NCBI RefSeq assembly: GCF_900166625.1
Contig: NZ_LT800499.1
Span: 4,085,059-4,149,058 of the forward strand
Direction: 5' to 3'
Source of the DNA: Halobacillus massiliensis
GTDB lineage: Bacteria > Bacillota > Bacilli > Bacillales > Halobacillaceae
Length of the DNA stretch: 64,000 nucleotides
Part shown: one piece after another, positions 55,655 to 64,000 of the stretch
How the letters are laid out: the number at the start of each line of letters is the position of its first letter
How positions within the stretch are numbered: position 1 is the stretch's first letter
The notes under the pieces: generated by a model
Databases searched by the model: none
Seen by the model: only the letters and a program-made list of their open reading frames with translations
Told to the model about the DNA's origin: nothing
Position numbers and translations under genes: made by a program

Positions 55655-56623
55655 TTACTGGGCATCTGTATCTTGTAGTACTTCCACATTTACTTCAATC
55701 GTTTCTGGATCAACACTGGAAGCCTCATCTGGCACTGGAACTTCTACCTCGATCGTTTCATCATTTGTAATCCCATCGATATCCACAGGAATATCTTCAA
55801 TCTCCTCAAGTTCATCCAGAATACGGTTTGGCCCTCTTACCGTCACTGTCTCTGTATCCGTAGTGATTGCACCAACCCTTACACCATTCGCCGCCTCTCC
55901 TTCTGGTTCGAATGAGACAGGAACTTCTTTTTCAGAGGGCTGAATAGGAACAGAAACTTCTACAGAGGTCGGATCCAGGAGAACGTTCAGTTCATTTCCC
56001 TGAGCGTCATATACTTTCACAGGAGCCTTAACGTCCTCTATGTCGTCCTCAGCATCACCCACATCAATGATAGCTTTTACGGAAGCTACTCGTTCAATGG
56101 CTTCCGCAGAGCCTGTAATTGTTACTTGCTGAGGCTCTATAGCCGCTTCCCCAATCGTATAGTCTTCAATTTCCAGTAAGTTTATATATTCAACACTGAC
56201 CGGAAATTCCTGATTTACCTTTTGATCTATTGTTACTTCAACTTCTTCCGGTTCCATATTCACCTTCAGCTGATTAGATATGCCAGAGTGCTGGACATCT
56301 ACTGTATGCGTGCCTGGACCTAAGTCATTAAGATCTACAAAGGCCGTAAAATTCCGCTGGCGGACGACCGGAGTAATAGCGCTTGCTGGGCCTTCCAACG
56401 TAACGACAATATTTTGAGGCAGACCGCTTACGACATAATTATCATTATCAAATCTGACTTCAAGAGGGACATCATTCATCACTTCTCTCTCTGAACTGGT
56501 GTCATTAAACCATTGGGAATCTGAATCCATATTATCATCCACATTAATAGAAACCCAGAGGAGTACAGCTAAAAGCAATGAAATAACTCGGAGAACCCAT
56601 TTATTTTTAAATAAATTATCCAT
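55655..56623 (-). CDS. cdaR: CdaR regulator of c-di-AMP synthesis (YbbR repeats)
   Basis: A 322-residue protein with one N-terminal membrane helix (about 8-25) and several YbbR repeats outside (LEGPASAITPVV, ITGSAEAIERVAS, VRGPNRILDELEEI). It binds and regulates the diadenylate cyclase CdaA. It overlaps cdaA by 8 bases. Confidence 0.93.
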   Translation of the reverse strand: MDNLFKNKWVLRVISLLLAVLLWVSINVDDNMDSDSQWFNDTSSEREVMNDVPLEVRFDNDNYVVSGLPQNIVVTLEGPASAITPVVRQRNFTAFVDLNDLGPGTHTVDVQHSGISNQLKVNMEPEEVEVTIDQKVNQEFPVSVEYINLLEIEDYTIGEAAIEPQQVTITGSAEAIERVASVKAIIDVGDAEDDIEDVKAPVKVYDAQGNELNVLLDPTSVEVSVPIQPSEKEVPVSFEPEGEAANGVRVGAITTDTETVTVRGPNRILDELEEIEDIPVDIDGITNDETIEVEVPVPDEASSVDPETIEVNVEVLQDTDAQ

Positions 56624-57434
56624 TCTTTTTCCCCCTCCAGTTCCATGATTTAGAGGCAGGACTCTTGGAGTTGAAGTCTAACTCGCGTCTTAATATTTCT
56701 TCAAGCGTTTCCTGATCAAGTTGACGGTGCAATTCCCCGTTTTTCGTACAGGAAATGGCTCCTGTCTCTTCAGACACCACTATGGTGATCGCATCAGTAA
56801 CTTCACTGATCCCCATGGCAGCTCTATGGCGTGTTCCTAATTCCTTAGAGATAAAGGGACTTTCGGACAATGGCAGGTAGCAGGCAGCTGCCACAATTTT
56901 ATTGTCTTTAAGTATAACAGCTCCATCATGCAGGGGAGTGTTTGGGATGAATATGTTTGTCAGCAGTTCGCTCGTTAAATGACCTCCCACAGGGATTCCT
57001 GTTTCTACGTAATCTCCCATGCCGGTTTCTCTTTCAATCGTAATCAAGGCACCAATACGGCGTTTCGCCATATAGTTACAAGATTTTATAATAGCCTGCA
57101 GTGACTTCTCACTGTCTTCCTCTTCTAAATTCGTGCGGCTGAAGAAGCTGCCTCGGCCTAATTGTTCAAGCGCCCTGCGAAGTTCAGGCTGGAATAAAAT
57201 GATGATTCCGAGAAAACCCCAGGTGATAGCTTGTGACATCAGCCACCTTAGCGTGGTCAGTCCAAATAAATTACTCAATAACCATATAGCCAAGACAATA
57301 AAGATTCCTTTTAATAACTGAACCGCTTTTGTGCCTTGGATCAGCATGATTAATTTATATACAACAAACCAGACAAGGGCGATATCAATGGCAATTAATA
57401 ATAAATCTAAAACCTCAAATCCCCCATCAAGCAT
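56616..57434 (-). CDS. cdaA: Diadenylate cyclase CdaA
   Basis: A 272-residue membrane enzyme making c-di-AMP from two ATP. Three N-terminal helices are followed by a DAC domain with the active-site motifs LHDGAVIL (DGA) and GTRHRAAMGISE (RHR). ATG 57434 with AAAAGGAAG is the usual start (MLDGGFE). c-di-AMP controls potassium and wall homeostasis, which matters in salt-tolerant bacilli. Confidence 0.95.
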   Translation of the reverse strand: MLDGGFEVLDLLLIAIDIALVWFVVYKLIMLIQGTKAVQLLKGIFIVLAIWLLSNLFGLTTLRWLMSQAITWGFLGIIILFQPELRRALEQLGRGSFFSRTNLEEEDSEKSLQAIIKSCNYMAKRRIGALITIERETGMGDYVETGIPVGGHLTSELLTNIFIPNTPLHDGAVILKDNKIVAAACYLPLSESPFISKELGTRHRAAMGISEVTDAITIVVSEETGAISCTKNGELHRQLDQETLEEILRRELDFNSKSPASKSWNWRGKKNG

Positions 57435-57529
57435 GCTTACACTTCCTTTTGAAGATATTCGAATAAAAAATAGCAATAGCCTGTTTATTATAACATATTT
57501 CCAATTTTACTAATATTAAATGGTGAAGA

Positions 57530-57556
57530 CAAAAATAAAGCCGCCGTTTCGGCGGC
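57530..57556 (-). terminator. Terminator after sigW-rsiW
   Basis: GCCGCCG / CGGCGGC stem with a TTT loop; T-rich tail on the minus strand. Confidence 0.85.
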
Positions 57557-57634
57557 AGCAGTTTATTAGCTTATTCCTCTCTCGTCCTCTATAATTCTCA
57601 AATATCTGCCTAAGATTTTAGCAAGCGGTAGATG

Positions 57635-58291
57635 TTATTCTTCAGAATCCGAACCGAAAGAGAAAACATCGGATGCAAATTCTTTTGTATGGTACCACAT
57701 CCACTCAAACACCTGATTCACTTCATTAATTTCGCCACTTGCGTAAGCCTGGTAATTCTCTCCATTAGCCAGCGGGCCATTATGCTCCTCTGTGATGAGA
57801 TCACCATTAATCAAGGTCACATCTCCATCTATTCTTCCATCTATTCTAAGATCTCCATTTCTCACAACTAAGTCACCCTGGACGGTAACTCCTTCGGGAA
57901 CAATTACTGTATCCTCCTGTATGATAAGGTTTTCTTGCTTAGATACCGTTACCTGCTGATCCTGTTCCCAAACAGATAAGATTCCGGTGAACATCATAAG
58001 GAAGAAAACAGCAGCTGCTGTGATGAAGGGATGCTTTTGTAATGTACGCATAAAGCTTTTTCTTTTCTTTTCCTTCGGCAGGCTGCTCATCACTTTTGCT
58101 GTGAAATGATCTGGAGCAGGCAGTGAATCTACGTTATTAATTAATGTGATCGACCGTTTCAATTCATGAAAATGAGTCTGACAAGCTGGGCAAGCCTGAA
58201 GATGGTCTCGCAGTCGTCGTTCTTCTTCTGTATTTAAATCGCCATCCAAGTACTTGTGCATAAGTACCGAAGCTTCCTTTTTGCAGTCCAT
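57635..58291 (-). CDS. rsiW: Anti-sigma-W factor RsiW
   Basis: A 218-residue single-pass membrane anti-sigma factor. The ZAS zinc motif HLQACPACQTH (HxxxCxxC) lies in the cytoplasmic part, a membrane helix at about 92-110 and an external domain with GDLVVRNGDLRIDGRIDGD repeats. Regulated cleavage releases SigW. AAAGGAG precedes ATG 58291. Confidence 0.93.
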   Translation of the reverse strand: MDCKKEASVLMHKYLDGDLNTEEERRLRDHLQACPACQTHFHELKRSITLINNVDSLPAPDHFTAKVMSSLPKEKKRKSFMRTLQKHPFITAAAVFFLMMFTGILSVWEQDQQVTVSKQENLIIQEDTVIVPEGVTVQGDLVVRNGDLRIDGRIDGDVTLINGDLITEEHNGPLANGENYQAYASGEINEVNQVFEWMWYHTKEFASDVFSFGSDSEE

Positions 58292-58304
58292 TCCCTCAAC
58301 TCCT

Positions 58305-58868
58305 TTACACATGTCGAAGCCTTTTTCTCAAGGCTTCCCGGCCCCGGTGCACTCTTGTTTTAACCGTTCCCACAGGAATCTCCAACACATCGGCTATTTC
58401 CTGCAGCGACAGTTCATCTAAATATCTTAAAACAATTACACTTCGATATTTAGGTGGTAAAGCCAGCATCTCATTCTGAATGTAATTCTGGAGCTCCAGG
58501 CTTTCCACTTCTTCCTCCGGCAGTGCTTGATCTATAGCTAACTGAGAGTACATATCCAGGCCATCTGTCCCTTTTACTTCAGCATCAAGATAGTAATCCG
58601 GCTTTCTTTTTCTCAGCCAGTCTATGGTAAGGTTCGTAGCGATGCGGTAGAGCCAGGTCGAGAACTTGCGGCGCTCATCATATCGATCTATATTTGTGTA
58701 AGCCCGTATAAAGGCTTCCTGGGCCAAATCTTCAGCTTCGGCTGAGATGCCGACCATTCGATAGCAGATATGATATACCTTATTCTGATAAAAGGTAACA
58801 ATATCCTCAAACGCGGAAGGATCGCCCTTTTTGAGCTCTTTTATTTTTTTCTCTATCATCTTTTCCAT
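58305..58868 (-). CDS. sigW: ECF sigma factor SigW
   Basis: A 187-residue extracytoplasmic-function sigma factor. Region 2 shows AEDLAQEAFIRAYTNI and FSTWLYRIATNLTIDWLRKR; region 4 shows YRSVIVLRYLDELSLQEIAD and VPVGTVKTRVHRGR-type sequence (IPVGTVKTRVHRGRE). It drives envelope-stress genes. GCGGAGG precedes ATG 58868, and a SigW-type promoter lies upstream. Confidence 0.95.
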   Translation of the reverse strand: MEKMIEKKIKELKKGDPSAFEDIVTFYQNKVYHICYRMVGISAEAEDLAQEAFIRAYTNIDRYDERRKFSTWLYRIATNLTIDWLRKRKPDYYLDAEVKGTDGLDMYSQLAIDQALPEEEVESLELQNYIQNEMLALPPKYRSVIVLRYLDELSLQEIADVLEIPVGTVKTRVHRGREALRKRLRHV

Positions 58869-58904
58869 ATCCTAATACCTCCGCTGACTATGCGGTGTTA
58901 CCTA

Positions 58905-58931
58905 TACGTATAGATCCGCAATAAGGTTTCA
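58905..58931 (-). promoter_or_regulatory. SigW autoregulated promoter
   Basis: Minus-strand TGAAAC (58926-58931), 17 bases, CGTA (58905-58908): the exact SigW promoter pattern, giving positive feedback. Confidence 0.85.
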
Positions 58932-59007
58932 ATTTTTTTATAATTATGTTTATCAAGCAGAAAAAAAGGTAATAGAAGAACCATTGAGGTCTATGGAGGT
59001 GAAAGTA

Positions 59008-59193
59008 TTGAGCACGGAAAGGAAACTTCTAAATGAAATTGAAAACTGCAGATATGAAATGACCCGTTTAACTGAAAAGTATTCCTTAACATCTAAACAC
59101 GTCGTTTATGTAAGTGCAAAATTAGATCGGCTGATGAATGAATATGAGAAGAATAGAGCTCAGCAACCGTCCATGCAAAAGGTCAGCTGCTGA
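59008..59193 (+). CDS. Spo0E-like aspartyl-phosphate phosphatase
   Basis: A 61-residue two-helix protein with VSAKLDRLMNEYEK, the SxxLDxL...Y signature of the Spo0E family that dephosphorylates Spo0A and thereby delays sporulation. The TTG start at 59008 is preferred because GGAGGTG precedes it; longer in-frame ATG codons lie inside or before the ribosome site. It supports a spore-forming host. Confidence 0.85.
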   Translation: MSTERKLLNEIENCRYEMTRLTEKYSLTSKHVVYVSAKLDRLMNEYEKNRAQQPSMQKVSC

Positions 59194-59206
59194 TATGTTT
59201 TAAACA

Positions 59207-60109
59207 TTATTTTAAACTCTCACCTAGTAGTGAGCCCATTAAGCCAACCGCCATATTTGCCGTTTTATTTTTTTCATCAAGGATCGGATTGACTTCAACA
59301 AACTCTGCAGATGTGATCATTTGAGATTCAGCTAACATTTCCATTGCTAAATGACTCTCACGATAGCTTAGACCGCCAAGGACCGGTGTCCCGACACCTG
59401 GTGCTTCATTAGGGTCAAGCCCGTCCAAATCCAAACTTAAATGTACCCCGTCTGTGCGATCCTTTAAATAATTTATTGTTTCTTCCATAACTGCAGGCAT
59501 ACCCATTTTATCAACTTCATGCATACTATATACTTTTATCCCTTTTTCCTTAATTAATTCTTTTTCACCGGCATCTAGTGAACGTGCTCCAATAATTACA
59601 ATGTTCTCCGGCTTTACTTTAGGAGAATAGCCCAGTATATTTGTAAGTTTTTCATGTCCAAGTCCCAGGCTTGCAGCCAGCGGCATTCCATGAATATTAC
59701 CAGACGGAGAACTCTCTCCTGTATTTAGGTCTCCATGTGCATCATACCAGATAACCCCTAAATTTTTGAAGTGTTTGGAAATTCCCGCAAGAGTTCCCAT
59801 CGCAATACTGTGGTCTCCTCCAAGAACTAATGGAAAGTTCCCCTCTTTCATAACTGCATCCACTTTTTCAGCTAACCTAAGACTCCCTTCAGCAACTTCA
59901 GTGAGGTTTCTTAAATTATCCTCTTTTTGCTCGCTTTGACGCTTAGGACGCGAGATCTCTATGTCCCCCAGATCCTCAATTTTTAAATCAAGCCGTTCAA
60001 GTCTTTCCATAATTCCTGCGTAGCGAATAGCGCTGGGTCCCATATCAACTCCACGACGATTCTGCCCCAAATCCATAGGAACTCCTACAAGTGATATCTT
60101 CTTTTTCAT
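59207..60109 (-). CDS. rocF: Arginase
   Basis: A 300-residue manganese arginase hydrolysing arginine to ornithine and urea. Metal motifs are [20 protein letters not shown] and [10 protein letters not shown]. The substrate loop is [19 protein letters not shown] precedes ATG 60109. It is convergent with the Spo0E-like gene, with only 13 bases between stops. Confidence 0.95.
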   Translation of the reverse strand: MKKKISLVGVPMDLGQNRRGVDMGPSAIRYAGIMERLERLDLKIEDLGDIEISRPKRQSEQKEDNLRNLTEVAEGSLRLAEKVDAVMKEGNFPLVLGGDHSIAMGTLAGISKHFKNLGVIWYDAHGDLNTGESSPSGNIHGMPLAASLGLGHEKLTNILGYSPKVKPENIVIIGARSLDAGEKELIKEKGIKVYSMHEVDKMGMPAVMEETINYLKDRTDGVHLSLDLDGLDPNEAPGVGTPVLGGLSYRESHLAMEMLAESQMITSAEFVEVNPILDEKNKTANMAVGLMGSLLGESLK

Positions 60110-60196
60110 CGAATCTCCTCCTTTAGCCTATCTTCTTTCATTGTAGACGTTTTCACAGAAATGACTCAACTGGACATGTTTGTGTATATATATACG

Positions 60197-60718
60197 CTAA
60201 AAGCAAGTGATAATTTTTCTTATCGCTTGGTTGAGGTCCGCAGCTATGAGTGTTTCTTTATAGGTTTTAGGGTCATTTTCTATATACACTGCCTCTTCTT
60301 TACCTGCCCCAGTTAACACAAGAATGCTTTTAGTTCCTGACCGGTTTGCAGCTTGTATATCTTTAAAGCGATCGCCGATCACCCAGCTTTCTTTCAAATT
60401 AAGGTGATAATCTTTACGAGCCTGATCAATCATACCCGTTTGAGGCTTTCTGCAGGCACATCCTTCTTCAGGAGAATGCGGGCAGAGATAGACATCATCC
60501 ATACCAAAACCGTATAATTCATTTTTGAATGCCTGTTTTGTTGATTGTCCTTTTGAAATTCCCGGCTGATTAGTAAACGAAAAAACGAAAAAACCGTTAC
60601 TTTTTAAGAGCCTAATATGCTCTTTTGTTTCCGGATATAACGCAAAGCTTCCTGGATACTCAATTTCTTCACTTCCGCCAAGTGTACCGTCACGATCAAC
60701 AAAAACAGCCTTCCTCAT
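60197..60718 (-). CDS. HAD-IIIA phosphatase (histidinol-phosphate / heptose-bisphosphate phosphatase-like)
   Basis: A 173-residue HAD enzyme with the nucleophile motif VFVDRDGTLGG, FSFTNQPGISKG (motif II), the zinc loop CPHSPEEGCACRKPQTG and VIGDRFKDIQAA (motif IV). The substrate is probably a sugar or amino-alcohol phosphate. The downstream rocF is 87 bases away. Confidence 0.8.
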   Translation of the reverse strand: MRKAVFVDRDGTLGGSEEIEYPGSFALYPETKEHIRLLKSNGFFVFSFTNQPGISKGQSTKQAFKNELYGFGMDDVYLCPHSPEEGCACRKPQTGMIDQARKDYHLNLKESWVIGDRFKDIQAANRSGTKSILVLTGAGKEEAVYIENDPKTYKETLIAADLNQAIRKIITCF

Positions 60719-60761
60719 TTTATAGACTCCTTTATTTTTTTGGTTATAAATCTCCTTAACA

Positions 60762-60795
60762 TGAAAAAGGCTGACATCCTAATTGATGTCAGCCT
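60762..60795 (-). terminator. Terminator of the rRNA-tRNA operon
   Basis: AGGCTGACATC / GATGTCAGCCT perfect stem, then TTTTTC on the minus strand, just after the last tRNA. Confidence 0.9.
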
Positions 60796-60821
60796 AATAG
60801 TGAAGTAATTCTGATTATGTA

Positions 60822-60897
60822 TGGTGGAGCCTAGCGGGATCGAACCGCTGACCTCCTGCGTGCAAAGCAGGCGCTCTCCCAGCTGAGCTAAGGCCCC
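60822..60897 (-). tRNA. tRNA-Ala (anticodon TGC)
   Basis: 76 nt with encoded CCA; anticodon loop TTTGCAC; the last tRNA before the operon terminator. Sequence starts GGGGCCTTAGC. Confidence 0.97.
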
Positions 60898-60903
60898 GAG
60901 CAA

Positions 60904-60978
60904 TGGAGCGGGAGACGGGATTCGAACCCGCGACCCCCACCTTGGCAAGGTGGTGTTCTACCACTGAACTACTCCCGC
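60904..60978 (-). tRNA. tRNA-Gly (anticodon GCC)
   Basis: 75 nt with encoded CCA; anticodon loop TTGCCAA; begins GCGGGAGTAGTTC. Confidence 0.97.
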
Positions 60979-61003
60979 ACTCTCATGCGTAATAAGTGAA
61001 AAG

Positions 61004-61076
61004 TGAGCCATGGAGGGCTCGAACCTCCGACCCTCTGATTAAAAGTCAGATGCTCTACCAACTGAGCTAATGGCTC
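61004..61076 (-). tRNA. tRNA-Lys (anticodon TTT)
   Basis: 73 nt, no encoded CCA; anticodon loop CTTTTAA; begins GAGCCATTAGC. Confidence 0.97.
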
Positions 61077-61171
61077 GCAATATAAAAAGTGATAAGAAAA
61101 TCCTCAATCGGAATGATTTTGAACATAAGAAAAACCTAGCCGCATATTAAGCTAGATTGAAGTTGAAATAA

Positions 61172-61246
61172 TGGCTGGGCCAGCTGGATTCGAACCAGCG
61201 CATGACGGTACCAAAAACCGTTGCCTTACCGCTTGGCTATGGCCCA
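61172..61246 (-). tRNA. tRNA-Gln (anticodon TTG)
   Basis: 75 nt with encoded CCA; anticodon loop TTTTGGT; begins TGGGCCATAGCC. Confidence 0.97.
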
Positions 61247-61306
61247 ATGATGATATTAAGTATTATAACCATATCCAACTTGTTTATTCCATCTTTTATA
61301 AATAAA

Positions 61307-61392
61307 TGGTGGAGGGAGTAGGACTCGAACCTACGAACCCGATGGGAGCGGATTTACAGTCCGCCGCGTTTGGCCAACTTCGCTATCCCTCC
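61307..61392 (-). tRNA. tRNA-Tyr (anticodon GTA)
   Basis: 86 nt with a long variable arm and encoded CCA; anticodon loop CTGTAAA; begins GGAGGGATAGC. Confidence 0.97.
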
Positions 61393-61411
61393 AATATTTA
61401 TATGGAACAAA

Positions 61412-61487
<76 letters not shown>

Positions 61488-61491
61488 GAAA

Positions 61492-61567
61492 TGGTGGAGG
61501 ATGCAGGGCTCGAACCTGCGACCCCTTGCTTGTAAGGCAAGTGCTCTCCCAGCTGAGCTAATCCTCC
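61492..61567 (-). tRNA. tRNA-Val (anticodon TAC)
   Basis: 76 nt with encoded CCA; anticodon loop CTTACAA; begins GGAGGATTAGC. Confidence 0.97.
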
Positions 61568-61571
61568 AGAA

Positions 61572-61646
61572 TGGTGACCCGTACGGGATTCGAACCCGTG
61601 TTACCGCCGTGAAAGGGCGGTGTCTTAACCGCTTGACCAACGGGCC
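61572..61646 (-). tRNA. tRNA-Glu (anticodon TTC)
   Basis: 75 nt with encoded CCA; anticodon loop CTTTCAC; begins GGCCCGTTGGTC. Confidence 0.97.
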
Positions 61647-61664
61647 ATTAATATTGTTCTTCAG

Positions 61665-61736
<72 letters not shown>

Positions 61737-61739
61737 AAG

Positions 61740-61814
61740 TGGCTCCACAGGTAGGATTCGAACCTACGACCGATCGGTTAACAGCCGATTGCTCTACCAC
61801 TGAGCTACTGTGGA
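61740..61814 (-). tRNA. tRNA-Asn (anticodon GTT)
   Basis: 75 nt with encoded CCA; anticodon loop CTGTTAA; begins TCCACAGTAGC. First tRNA after 5S. Confidence 0.97.
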
Positions 61815-61830
61815 ATAATGAAGCTATAGA

Positions 61831-61944
61831 CGAGGCAGCGTCCTACTCTCACGGGGATAAACCCGACTACCATCGGCGCTGAAGAGCTTAACTGCTGTGT
61901 TCGGCATGGGAACAGGTGTGACCTCTTCGCTATCGCCACCTCAT
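61831..61944 (-). rRNA. rrf: 5S ribosomal RNA
   Basis: The minus strand reads GAGGTGGCGATAGCGAAGAG, then CCCATGCCGAACAC, GTTAAGCTCTTCAGCGCCGA and GAGAGTAGGACGCTGCC, the Firmicutes 5S sequence. Ends are placed to within a few bases. Confidence 0.95.
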
Positions 61945-62010
61945 CGTATGAAGGGTAAACCTTCAAAACTGGATAAGACTGCTTTCTATCAAACCACGAA
62001 AGAATTAAAA

Positions 62011-64000
<1,990 letters not shown>

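Overview
The window reads as a chromosomal segment of a low-to-moderate GC, spore-forming Bacillaceae bacterium. Supporting genes are SigW/RsiW with a SigW-type promoter, a Spo0E-like phosphatase, a glmS ribozyme, Rex boxes, a B. subtilis-like xylose locus and a B. subtilis-like DctS/DctR/DctB arrangement. A marine or salt-tolerant genus such as Halobacillus is my guess from the intergenic repeat style and gene mix; it is not proven here.

Layout. 1-7110: a partial SAM hydroxide adenosyltransferase, a MarR regulator, a DUF1450 protein, a RibF paralogue, an HD hydrolase, two divergent MurE-like ligases with altered substrate motifs, and a DJ-1/PfpI protein. 7150-13800: repeat block R1, a FAD oxidoreductase, an LPNTA-anchored Excalibur protein, trxB, threonine synthase, a small membrane protein, a SIMPL protein and repeat block R2. 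13809-23454: cydDC under a Rex box, an LTA-synthase-like enzyme, a Gfo/Idh/MocA dehydrogenase, an MBL hydrolase with a broken small ORF behind it, an Sm-like Tyr/Pro-tailed protein and a secreted LVIVD-repeat protein. 23508-28513: an excisionase-like HTH, SulP and UspA; an unannotated type I toxin-antitoxin candidate with a LexA-like box; a frameshifted class III aminotransferase; an RpiR regulator. 28560-37700: repeat block R3, then xylA-xylB-AKR-galM facing xylR-xynB across an operator region with xylO and cre, then repeat block R4. 37783-47088: SDR, FAH-family hydrolase, fused TRAP permease, DUF1850 and TAXI binding protein, followed by a DctSR-like two-component system, a divergent DctB-like sensor-associated binding protein and DUF3870. 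47163-51603: repeat block R5, lhgO-glaH (glutarate oxidation) behind a structured leader with an attenuator, ldh with two Rex boxes, and hbs. 51877-60718: glmS with its ribozyme, glmM, cdaR, cdaA, rsiW-sigW, a Spo0E-like gene, arginase and a HAD phosphatase. 60762-64000: the 3' part of an rRNA operon on the minus strand (partial 23S, 5S) followed by ten tRNA genes and a terminator.

How parts work together. Redox control by Rex is visible at both cydDC and ldh. Carbon control by CcpA-type cre sites is visible at xylA and at the TAXI-TRAP operon. Cell-envelope genes cluster at 51-59 kb (GlmS/GlmM amino-sugar supply, the CdaA/CdaR c-di-AMP module, SigW stress response). Five related composite repeats (R1-R5, about 460-515 bp each) fill the larger gaps, four of them between convergent genes.

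The most interesting items are the unannotated type I toxin-antitoxin locus at 25.9-26.3 kb, the leader/attenuator before the glutarate operon at 50 kb, the divergent pair of non-canonical Mur ligases at 3.1-6.3 kb and the repeat family. Three genes look broken by single-base changes in short homopolymer runs, which may be real or may be sequence errors.
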